Source of the DNA: Treponema sp.
Lineage (GTDB): Bacteria; Spirochaetota; Spirochaetia; Treponematales; Breznakiellaceae
Assembly: GCA_031275035.1 (NCBI GenBank)
Contig: JAISPH010000138.1
Location: 1-17,478, forward strand
Length of the DNA: 17,478 bases
Direction: 5' to 3'
In this document: piece after piece, positions 8,678 to 14,665 of the stretch
Layout of the letters: each line of letters begins with the position of its first letter
Position numbering within the stretch: position 1 is the stretch's first letter
Program-made: the position numbers and the translations under genes
Notes under the pieces: model-generated
What the model saw: the letters and a program-made list of their open reading frames with translations, nothing else
Told to the model about the DNA's origin: nothing
The model's database searches: none

Positions 8678-9400
8678 ATGGCGGTTGATGAAACTGAAGT
8701 CAGAGCCCGGGATCTGGCTTCCCTCAGATTCCAGTTGACCCTTTTTTTCATATTTTTCTTTACCGCCGTCTTCGGCGTGTTTATTCTCACTTCGCTGTTG
8801 CAGGTTAATACGGTAATCCGGTTTATATGTTCCCGTATCGCCCTTCCTGCGGTGAACCAGACGGCAGAAATTATTGACGGCGATAAATTTGAAGCCCTGG
8901 CCAAATCCTTGAATCCGCAGGATCCGTTTTATGAAGAAACCAGGCTTAAAATGCTGGAGATCAAGGAGCGCACGGACTGTCTTTACCTGTACACCATGGC
9001 CCCGGCGGAGGGCAGCGTTTTCCGGTACATCATTGACGGCAGTGCGCCGCCGGAAGATACCGAAAATTTTTCGCCCCTGGGAACGGAGGAAGATGTCAGT
9101 TCCTATGACGCCGCATTTATGGCAACGATACGGACAAAGGAAACCAGACTGGGCACCATCGATCAAGATGAAATCTGGGGAACCATTGTCTCCGTCTATA
9201 CCCCGATTCTCAATTCCTCGGATCAGCTGGTGGGGATTATCGGCTGCGATCTGGAAGCGGACAGCATTGTCGCATGGATACGGACCCAGGTAATATGGCA
9301 GACGGCGGTAGCTCTGGGATTTGTCCTGCTGGGGGTCGTGGTGTACATTGCCCTGCTCAAGAAACTTTATCATGTTTTTAATCTAAAGGACACGGCTTAG
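8678..9400 (+). CDS. Two-pass membrane Cache-type sensor protein without output domain
   Basis: A 240-aa protein resembling the sensing half of a methyl-accepting chemotaxis protein. A short cytoplasmic N-terminus is followed by TM1 (about 19-41), a periplasmic Cache-like domain (about 45-200) and TM2 (about 206-227), with a tail of only about 13 residues. The segments SLNPQDPFYEE (77-87), CLYLYTM (101-107), IIDGSAPPEDTENFSPLG (118-135) and VGIIGCD (185-191) match the style of Treponema and Clostridium receptor sensors. HAMP and methyl-accepting domains are absent; the gene ends at a clean TAG. GGGGAG (8666-8671) lies 6 bases before the ATG, and the gap after the kinase is 18 bases. It probably passes ligand information to the kinase through the membrane (inference). 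A truncated receptor gene is the alternative. Confidence 0.78.
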   Translation: MAVDETEVRARDLASLRFQLTLFFIFFFTAVFGVFILTSLLQVNTVIRFICSRIALPAVNQTAEIIDGDKFEALAKSLNPQDPFYEETRLKMLEIKERTDCLYLYTMAPAEGSVFRYIIDGSAPPEDTENFSPLGTEEDVSSYDAAFMATIRTKETRLGTIDQDEIWGTIVSVYTPILNSSDQLVGIIGCDLEADSIVAWIRTQVIWQTAVALGFVLLGVVVYIALLKKLYHVFNLKDTA

Positions 9401-9489
9401 GGGGGCTTTTCAAGATTAGTCTGCGCCGTGCAGAAAATATGCAATGGACCACGAAATTTCGAAATGAATTCATGACTTAATCGTGATGG

Positions 9490-9792
9490 TCAGTGAAATT
9501 CGCGGTATTTTTTAATTTTGAATCCCCTGCATAGCGTGTGTATTTTTGATCTCAAAAACCTGTAAATCCCGCTGTTCGCTGCTGGGTGTTTGGCAATGTC
9601 TCCAGTTTCTAAAAATTTCTTAAAATCATCAAAATGATTGTGTTTTACTATATCATTTAACATACTTGCGCTGCCTGTTTCATGCCCCTGATACTCCCGA
9701 TTGTCTAATTGCCGGAAAAACAGCATATTGTCAACAAAAGAAATAAGCTTATTAAACAAAATGGTTTCGTTCACAGTGGGGTCTACATTCAA
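9490..9792 (-). pseudogene. AT-rich remnant of an unrecognised gene (C-terminal part)
   Basis: An open frame of about 100 codons ending in TGA. The frame is closed upstream by a stop at 9832-9834, and the only early starts are TTG (9792) or GTG (9774), neither with a ribosome site. The first ATG is 22 codons in. The translation looks protein-like (Asp/Phe/Lys-rich, e.g. HFDDFKKFLETGD) but I do not recognise a family. The DNA is far more AT-rich than its surroundings: 9601-9660 has only 12 G/C in 60. The 5' end runs into a repeat unit, as if an older gene had been cut at the repeat. It could be a short real gene with an unusual start, so the pseudogene call is tentative. Confidence 0.35.
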
Positions 9793-9910
9793 GAACCCGC
9801 TTGTGCGAGGAGGGCCTTGCGGCGGGGAGGTTCATTCGTAGTGGAGTCTAACCCAGGGAACTGCGGCGTTCGCCTAAAGCGCCGGACCATACCCGTTGCG
9901 GACCGCAGAA
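9775..9910 (-). repeat. Degenerate intergenic repeat units (minus orientation)
   Basis: Read on the minus strand, this stretch has three related unit starts: GGGTATGGTCC near 9895-9885, TTAGACTCC from 9851 and TGTAGACCCC from 9787. The last two are about 65 bases apart. AATGAACCTCCCCG (9836-9823) is identical to 17340-17353. A small hairpin GGCG-TT-CGCC lies at 9865-9874, and CTGCGG/CCGCAG arms lie at 9861-9866 and 9903-9908. The layout resembles the better-preserved units at 17292-17410. Confidence 0.45.
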
Positions 9911-9920
9911 AAGGTACGCC

Positions 9921-9949
9921 TTGAGCATAGCCGCGGACTGTACTACACT
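9921..9949 (+). promoter_or_regulatory. Candidate sigma-70 promoter of the hydrolase/DUF6941 pair
   Basis: TTGAGC (9921-9926) and TACACT (9944-9949) are separated by 17 bases. Each matches 4 of 6 consensus positions. Transcription would start near 9956, just before the GAGG at 9956-9959, giving a very short leader to the ATG at 9968. Confidence 0.3.
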
Positions 9950-9967
9950 TAAAATGAGGCGATGGAG

Positions 9968-10894
9968 ATGCTTTGGGGCGGTGTCCTGGGGATAGCCGGG
10001 ATTCTGACTGCGGCGGTTTTATACGGTCCGGTTCTTCTTCTCAATTTGATCATAGGGCGGCGGCCCTTTCTGTTCTGCGGCGGTTCCTGGCTTGCGTCCC
10101 AGGAACCCGAAACGGTTTCTCTGCGTTCCAGAGACGGCTTAATGCTGAAGGCTTTCTATGTTTCCGCCCCCGGTTCGCCGTTTACGGCGATTCTGGCCCA
10201 CGGCTACCGGGGCGGGCACCAGGAAGTGGACGCTTATGCCCGGTTTTTTCACGATACTTTGGGGTATAATGTGCTGCTCCCCGACGCCAGGGCTCACGGA
10301 GCTTCGGAGGGAACGTATATTGGTTTCGGCTGGCTGGAACGGCTCGACTATCTGGACTGGATAGGGCTGGTCAAGCAGCGCGGCGGGGGAAGCGGCATTG
10401 TCCTCTTCGGCGTGTCCATGGGGGCTGCGACGGTAATGATGACCGCCGGGGAAGCGGACCTGCCCCCGGAAGTAAAGGCCGTGGTGGCGGACTGCGGCTA
10501 TACCTCGGCGGCGGAGGAAATACTCCATGTGCTGAACCGCCGCCGCAGACCCCTGGCCCGGAAGCTGACGGCCCTTGCCGGCAGCCTGGCAAAGCGGCGG
10601 GCGGGTTACTCTTTTGAGGAGGCATCAAGCCTCAATCAGGTAAAAAAGGCCAGGGTTCCTATCCTTTTTATCCATGGGGCGGAGGATACCTTTGTTCCTA
10701 CCCGCATGGTCTATTCCCTCTACGAGGCATGTCCCGCGGAGAAGGATATACTGGTTGTGCAGGGGGCCGGTCATGTGCAATCTTACAGTATGGATCCCGA
10801 AACCTATGAACGGCGGGTAGCCGCATTTCTTGAAAAATATACAGGCGCGCCGTGCCGGTTCAGGGACGGCCTGCGGGCCCAGGAGTTGCCATGA
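9968..10894 (+). CDS. Membrane-anchored alpha/beta hydrolase
   Basis: A serine hydrolase of the alpha/beta-fold, substrate unknown (esterase, peptidase or acyl-transfer activity is possible). Numbered from the ATG at 9968 (308 aa), a hydrophobic N-terminal helix (about 2-29) anchors the protein. The oxyanion region is AHGYRGG (77-83), the nucleophile is S150 in FGVSMGAA, the acid is likely D240 in HGAEDTFVP and the His is H269 in GAGHVQS. DARAHGASEG (106-115) is typical of the family that includes Bacillus YqkD. The start at 9968 is preferred to ATG 9962 because GAGG (9956-9959) is 8 bases away from the former and only 2 from the latter. Its TGA overlaps the ATG of the next gene (ATGA), so the two are co-translated. 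Confidence 0.88.
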   Translation: MLWGGVLGIAGILTAAVLYGPVLLLNLIIGRRPFLFCGGSWLASQEPETVSLRSRDGLMLKAFYVSAPGSPFTAILAHGYRGGHQEVDAYARFFHDTLGYNVLLPDARAHGASEGTYIGFGWLERLDYLDWIGLVKQRGGGSGIVLFGVSMGAATVMMTAGEADLPPEVKAVVADCGYTSAAEEILHVLNRRRRPLARKLTALAGSLAKRRAGYSFEEASSLNQVKKARVPILFIHGAEDTFVPTRMVYSLYEACPAEKDILVVQGAGHVQSYSMDPETYERRVAAFLEKYTGAPCRFRDGLRAQELP

Positions 10895-11277
10895 AAGCTG
10901 AGTTATTTACCTTCTGCGATTTTGCCCAGGAAAACGGCGGTAAACTTACCATTGTGGGAACCTTCGACACGATTATCGCCCGGAATTTCCCCTGCGTACA
11001 TCCCCAGCTTTCGGTGGTGATCCGGATCCGCTTTGATCTGTGGGAATTTTCCAACCATATCTTTAGAATTGAAACCCGCGACCTTGACGGAGAGATGAAC
11101 ATGGAAACAGTAACGGGCCAGGTCGAAGTTAAGGGGGTGGGCAACGCCACGGCAGTGTCCCATCTGGTTTTTACCGTTTCCAATCTGCAGTTTAAGAGCA
11201 GCGGGATAGTGAATTTTGTTCTCTATATTGACGATAAGGAGCTGACTTCGATCCCCCTGTATATCCGAAAGGGGTAG
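10891..11277 (+). CDS. Small conserved protein, DUF6941-like
   Basis: A 128-aa protein with no signal peptide or membrane segment. It begins MKAELFTFCDFAQ, followed by GGKLTIVGTFDTI (about 16-28) and FPCVHPQLSVVIRIRF (about 33-48). This is the pattern I know from the DUF6941 family: small, mostly beta-strand proteins of unknown role. The C-terminal half (about 85-125) is also strand-rich and ends FVLYIDDKELTSIPLYIRK. AGGAG (10881-10885) lies 5 bases before the ATG at 10891, which overlaps the hydrolase stop by four bases. A longer reading from 10852 would lie inside the hydrolase gene and is rejected. The overlap implies a shared function or dosage with the hydrolase, but nothing in the sequence says what. 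Confidence 0.75.
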   Translation: MKAELFTFCDFAQENGGKLTIVGTFDTIIARNFPCVHPQLSVVIRIRFDLWEFSNHIFRIETRDLDGEMNMETVTGQVEVKGVGNATAVSHLVFTVSNLQFKSSGIVNFVLYIDDKELTSIPLYIRKG

Positions 11278-11288
11278 ATCCTGGGTAT

Positions 11289-11308
11289 CCCGGCGGCCTA
11301 TAGCCGGG
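11289..11308. terminator. Possible hairpin between convergent genes
   Basis: CCCGGC (11289-11294) and GCCGGG (11303-11308) form a perfect 6-bp stem with an 8-base loop. It falls between the stop of the DUF6941-like gene (11277) and within the last codons and stop of aroC (11298). The position fits a shared transcription stop, but neither strand has a T-run, so intrinsic termination is doubtful. Confidence 0.3.
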
Positions 11309-12419
11309 CGCAACGCTGAAGCAGCAGCAGATCCGCCAGGACCAGGGCGGCCATGGCTTCTACCGCCGGAACCGCCCGGGGGGCGGCGCAGATATCGTGG
11401 CGGCCTTCTATGCAGAGTTCCCGGATCTTCCCGCCTCGGTCCAGGGTCCGCTGCTTTCCGGAGATCGAGGAAATGGGCTTAAAGGCGATGGTAAAGTTGA
11501 GGGGCATGCCTGTGGAGATGCCCCCCAGGGTTCCCCCCGCATGGTTGGTCTGCCAGGCAAGGGCGGGAACATCCGGGGGCAGATCCTTTGCCCATGCCGT
11601 TTCCGCCGGGGCGGAAACGGGCCGGTCGTTCAGCGCCGCGCCGCCGCCTGAAGGGGCGGCAAAACCAAGGCCGAACTCGATCCCCTTGGCGGCTCCCAGG
11701 GAAAGCATGGCGGCGGCGATCCGGGCGTTAAGCTTGCCAAAGACCGGCTCCCCCAAACCCGGCGGCAGGCCCAGAACGGAACAGCTGACAGTACAGCCCG
11801 CGCTGTCCCCCTGCCGCCGCAGCTCTTCCAGTTTTGCCAGGGCCTTTCCGGCGCTTTCCCGGTGGGGCATGCCCAGGGGATTCCGCTCCGCCTCTTCCCA
11901 GTCGATGTTTTCGTAGGCGGGACCGGGCACGGCAATCCCCGCCGCCGAGGAAGTCCAGGCCCGCAGGACGATGCCCTGCCCGGCCAGGAAGACCCTGGCC
12001 ACAGCCCCGGCGGCAACCCGGCCCGCCGTCTCCCGGCCGGAACTGCGGCCCCCTCCCCGGTGGTCCCGGAAACCATACTTGGCCTCCCAGGTCCAGTCCG
12101 CGTGGCCCGGACGGTACAGATCCTTCAGATTGTCATAATCCGAAGAACGGTGACCGGTATTACGGATAAGTACGGCAATGGGCGTACCCAGGGTTCTGCC
12201 TTCAAAGATCCCGGAAAGGATCTCAGGCTCGTCCGCCTCGGCCCTGGCCGTGGCAGGTCCCCCGGCTCCGGGCCGCCGGCGCCGCAGATCCCGGGCAATG
12301 TCCTCCGCCTCCAGGCGCAGCCCCGCGGGACAGCCGTCAATGACGCAGCCCAGGGCGGGTCCGTGGGATTCCCCAAAGGTTACCACCCGGAAGATTTCAC
12401 CAAAGCTGCTGCCGCTCAT
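11298..12419 (-). CDS. aroC: Chorismate synthase
   Basis: Last step of the shikimate pathway: 5-enolpyruvylshikimate-3-phosphate to chorismate, using reduced FMN. The 373 aa match the family throughout: GESHG (16-20), the long signature RPGHADWTWEAKYG (103-116) leading to GGGRSSGRETAGR (122-134), QTNHAGGTLGGISTG (290-304), and the closing GRHD (339-342) with PRAVPAVEAM (347-356). RHD-I-C replaces the more usual RHD-P-C, a mild variation. The length is normal for the bacterial enzyme. Its ATG overlaps the stop of the sugar kinase gene (ATGA at 12416-12419), so it is translated from the kinase transcript. No other aromatic-pathway gene is next to it, so this operon pairing is not an obvious biochemical one. 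Confidence 0.97.
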   Translation of the reverse strand: MSGSSFGEIFRVVTFGESHGPALGCVIDGCPAGLRLEAEDIARDLRRRRPGAGGPATARAEADEPEILSGIFEGRTLGTPIAVLIRNTGHRSSDYDNLKDLYRPGHADWTWEAKYGFRDHRGGGRSSGRETAGRVAAGAVARVFLAGQGIVLRAWTSSAAGIAVPGPAYENIDWEEAERNPLGMPHRESAGKALAKLEELRRQGDSAGCTVSCSVLGLPPGLGEPVFGKLNARIAAAMLSLGAAKGIEFGLGFAAPSGGGAALNDRPVSAPAETAWAKDLPPDVPALAWQTNHAGGTLGGISTGMPLNFTIAFKPISSISGKQRTLDRGGKIRELCIEGRHDICAAPRAVPAVEAMAALVLADLLLLQRCARL

Positions 12420-13384
12420 TGCTTCAGGGCTTCCATCTCCGCCATGGTGGGAGGCTCCGCCCCCTGTTTGGAACAGACCAGGGAGGCCGCCTTATTGGCA
12501 AAGAACAGCGCATCGTAGAGTTCCCCCTCCGAAAGGGAACCCAGGGCGGACCGGGACATTTTACCGTGCAGTTCCAGCCAGGAGAGGAAGGCGGCATGGA
12601 AGGTATCTCCGGCGCCTATGGTATCCGCCACGGGTATATCGATGACCGGGGCGCTTACCCGGAGTATATCGCCGCCGGGCTTCTTCAGCAAAGCCATGGC
12701 GCCCTGTTTTCCCAGGGTGGTTGCCGCCAGCCGGGGGCCCGAGTCGAGGGTCTTCAGCAGGGACTTTTCCAGCCCCAGGCCGGGGTAGATAAAATCATAA
12801 TCCGCCTCGGAAATTTTTGCGATGACGGCCTCCCGAATCCAGCCTTCAAAACGCGTTACATAGGCACCGTGGTCGCGGATCATCATGGGTCTTACATTGG
12901 GGTCCACCGAAATAACCGGAGCATCCTCCCCCCGGCCCCCCTCCCGGCGTATAAGGGATTCGATGGTGGAAGCCACGGGCTCCATGGTCATGGCGATGGA
13001 ACCGAAGAGGATGCAGCGGATCTCCGCGGGCAGTCTGGCCGGCAGATCCTCCGGCAGCAGGGACCGGTCGGCGCTTCCTTCGGTATAAAAAATATACTGG
13101 GGCTCTTGGCCCGGTTCAAGCTTAACAAAGGCCACGGTGGAGGTTTGGTTTGAACGGATAAGGAAATCGGTGCGGACATTGTTTTTTTCCAGCCGGTCCG
13201 CCAGCATGGTTCCGAAAAAGTCATTGGAGAGGCGGCCCAGAAAACTTACGGGCACCCCCAGCCTGCCCACCGCCACCGCAGTATTGTAAGGGCTGCCGCC
13301 GGGACAGGGTACATAGGCCGGAGAACCGTCAGGCAGAACCGCCGGCACCATATCGATTAACGCTTCGCCGCAGCTTAGGATCAT
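12416..13384 (-). CDS. PfkB-family sugar kinase (fructokinase-like)
   Basis: ATP-dependent kinase of the ribokinase family; fructokinase is the best guess for the substrate. From the ATG at 13384 (322 aa): GEALIDM (6-12), the sugar-binding GGSPYNTAVAVGRLG (29-43), GRLSNDFFG (50-58), the EGSADR lid segment (102-107), DPNVRP (161-166), and the ATP/anion-hole motif GAGDTFHAAF (257-266), in which D260 is the catalytic base. GGAGGT (13395-13390 on the minus strand) is 5 bases before the ATG, fixing the start. A reading from 13474 adds 30 residues without family character and is rejected. Its leader contains a perfect inverted repeat (13408-13434) that may regulate it. aroC follows with a 4-base overlap. 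Confidence 0.9.
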   Translation of the reverse strand: MILSCGEALIDMVPAVLPDGSPAYVPCPGGSPYNTAVAVGRLGVPVSFLGRLSNDFFGTMLADRLEKNNVRTDFLIRSNQTSTVAFVKLEPGQEPQYIFYTEGSADRSLLPEDLPARLPAEIRCILFGSIAMTMEPVASTIESLIRREGGRGEDAPVISVDPNVRPMMIRDHGAYVTRFEGWIREAVIAKISEADYDFIYPGLGLEKSLLKTLDSGPRLAATTLGKQGAMALLKKPGGDILRVSAPVIDIPVADTIGAGDTFHAAFLSWLELHGKMSRSALGSLSEGELYDALFFANKAASLVCSKQGAEPPTMAEMEALKQ

Positions 13385-13407
13385 AACTGACCTCCAAAAG
13401 ATGACCT

Positions 13408-13434
13408 CTAAAAACCAAAATCCTGGGTTTTTAG
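13408..13434. promoter_or_regulatory. 9-bp perfect inverted repeat in the sugar-kinase leader
   Basis: CTAAAAACC (13408-13416) and GGTTTTTAG (13426-13434) are exact reverse complements with a 9-base spacer. It lies 24 bases upstream of the kinase ATG on the minus strand, and just downstream of a possible -10 (TATAAG, near 13444-13439). A repressor operator or an RNA hairpin close to the ribosome site are both possible. AGGTCA also occurs twice on the minus strand (13407-13402 and 13393-13388), the second overlapping the ribosome site. Confidence 0.45.
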
Positions 13435-13478
13435 GTTCCCTTATAGTAATAAACCGAAGCCGGTCTTTCCGCAAGGTA

Positions 13479-13508
13479 TGGACAAACGGGACCCCTTTAA
13501 TAGATAAT
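13479..13508 (+). promoter_or_regulatory. Candidate sigma-70 promoter of the PHP phosphatase gene
   Basis: TGGACA (13479-13484) and GATAAT (13503-13508) each match 5 of 6 consensus bases with an 18-base spacer. Transcription would begin near 13515, leaving a leader of about 60 bases. That leader has two small palindromes: AGAAC-TGT-GTTCT (13519-13531) and AATTTAAATT (13538-13547). Confidence 0.45.
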
Positions 13509-13573
13509 GAATTTGTGGAGAACTGTGTTCTTTGCCGAATTTAAATTGAGCAGCGGAAATTACATAGTAAAAA

Positions 13574-14320
13574 ATGAAGATACAAATTGACACCCACACC
13601 CATTCGACAGCATCGGGTCATGCTTATTCAACGATTGACGATCTTGCCCGGGGCGCCCGCCGCCGCCGGCTCAAGGGTTTTGTCCTGACGGATCACGGCC
13701 CCGCCCTTCCCGGCGGGACCCATCCCTATCACTTCAGCAATCTGCGAATTCTGCCCAATACCATAGGCGGGGTCCTGTTCTTCCGCGGGGTGGAGGCTAA
13801 TATCATCAATATCGAAGGGCATCTCGATCTGACGCCGGTATACCTGCGGAAACTGGATTTTGTCATGGCCGGACTGCACGAAGCCTGTTTTAAGTCGCTG
13901 GACCGGGAGGGGAATACCCGGCTCCTTGTAACGGTTCTGTCCAATCCCTTTGTGGACGGCCTGTCCCATCCGGGGAATCCTTCCTTTCCCATCGACATTG
14001 AGGAAGTGGTTAAGGCGGCGGTCCAATACGGAAAAACCCTGGAGATAAACAACAGCTCCTTCAGGGTAAGGCCCGGAAGCGAGAAAAATTGCCTTGAGAC
14101 GGCCCGGCTCTGTAAAAAACATGGCGCCCTGATGAGCTGCGGCAGCGACGCCCATTACTGGGAGGATGTGGGGAATTTTACCAAGGCCCTGGCTCTGCTT
14201 GACGAGGCGAAGGTTCCGCCGGAACTGGTAATCAACAGCTCCCTTGAGCGCTTCCGGGCATTTTCCGGGGGGCGGCGGGCCGTAAGAAACGCCGAAGAAG
14301 AGAAACTGCGTATTCTGTAA
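13574..14320 (+). CDS. PHP-domain metal-dependent phosphatase, YcdX-like
   Basis: A 248-aa hydrolase of the stand-alone PHP family, a TIM-barrel-like fold binding several metal ions. The metal-ligand motifs appear in order: DTHTHS (6-11), TDHG (39-42), the Glu in RGVEANI (71-77), AGLHEA (98-103), LSHPGNP (129-135) and the final GSDAHYWEDVG (190-200). These match the YcdX-type phosphatase; the physiological substrate is not known to me. The length is normal and no membrane segment is present. The ATG at 13574 lacks a good Shine-Dalgarno sequence: the nearest purine run, GCGGAAA, is about 15 bases upstream, so translation may be modest. It is divergent from the sugar kinase gene. The DUF6485-type gene starts 44 bases after its stop. 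Confidence 0.88.
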   Translation: MKIQIDTHTHSTASGHAYSTIDDLARGARRRRLKGFVLTDHGPALPGGTHPYHFSNLRILPNTIGGVLFFRGVEANIINIEGHLDLTPVYLRKLDFVMAGLHEACFKSLDREGNTRLLVTVLSNPFVDGLSHPGNPSFPIDIEEVVKAAVQYGKTLEINNSSFRVRPGSEKNCLETARLCKKHGALMSCGSDAHYWEDVGNFTKALALLDEAKVPPELVINSSLERFRAFSGGRRAVRNAEEEKLRIL

Positions 14321-14364
14321 AAACCGGGCCGGCGGCGGAATTCCGGCTGCCTGTAGGAGCATGT

Positions 14365-14580
14365 ATGAGAACCTGTACGGTGGAAAAAAACAAGCAAAGC
14401 TGTAACTGTTCCTTCGGCTGCGGAAAGTGCGGCGTCTGCTGCGAATGTCTAAGCTATCACCGCCGCCGGGGCGAGCTGCCGGGATGTTACTTTCCCGCGG
14501 ATATTGAAAGCGGAGGAAACCGGTCTATCGCCAACTTTGTAAGCGTCATTCAGCAGCGGGGTGCCGGCTATCTCAAGTAA
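14365..14580 (+). CDS. Small cysteine-rich protein, DUF6485-like
   Basis: A 71-aa protein with seven Cys in the first 42 residues: C4, then CNCSFGCGKCGVCCECLSYH (13-32), then C42 in GELPGCYFP. The pattern of a dense Cys cluster followed by YHRRRGELPGCYFP is what I know as DUF6485, a small conserved protein that probably binds zinc or iron; its role is unknown. TAGGAGC places GGAG (14356-14359) 5 bases before the ATG. It lies in the same direction as the PHP gene (44 bases upstream) and the radical SAM gene (85 bases downstream), which seems to have its own promoter. Confidence 0.78.
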   Translation: MRTCTVEKNKQSCNCSFGCGKCGVCCECLSYHRRRGELPGCYFPADIESGGNRSIANFVSVIQQRGAGYLK

Positions 14581-14630
14581 CGCCGCTGTTTTTAAAAACC
14601 GGCCTTGGCGGAAAAGCGCGCTCTTTTCCC

Positions 14631-14659
14631 TTGCGCAAATAACTAAACTAACGTATAGT
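14631..14659 (+). promoter_or_regulatory. Candidate promoter giving a leaderless radical SAM mRNA
   Basis: TTGCGC (14631-14636) and TATAGT (14654-14659) are 17 bases apart. The -10 matches 5 of 6 consensus bases; the -35 matches only TTG. Placing +1 seven bases after the -10 puts it at 14666, the A of the proposed start codon. No Shine-Dalgarno sequence lies between, consistent with a leaderless message. Confidence 0.4.
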
Positions 14660-14665
14660 ATCCTT

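Larger units (their letters stand above)
9401..9967. other. Gene-poor spacer between the sensory operon and the hydrolase gene
   Basis: About 570 bases with no convincing intact gene. 9401-9489 has no clear terminator; a perfect palindrome CGAAATTTCG sits at 9452-9461. 9490-9774 is markedly AT-rich and holds a minus-strand gene remnant. 9775-9910 carries degenerate repeat units related to those at the right end of the window. 9921-9949 holds a candidate promoter for the hydrolase. Confidence 0.6.

Noticed and set aside
9709..9924. Plus-strand open frame of 71 codons in the spacer
   Set aside because: It spans the AT-rich remnant and the repeat units in the wrong direction and shows no protein-like pattern or ribosome site.
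13470..13484. GGTATGGAC resembling the repeat-unit core
   Set aside because: Only about nine bases match and the rest of the unit is absent; it overlaps the candidate -35 and is probably coincidence.
14326..14345. Terminator after the PHP gene
   Set aside because: CGGAATTCCG is a 10-base palindrome with no loop room and no T-run; not a convincing terminator.
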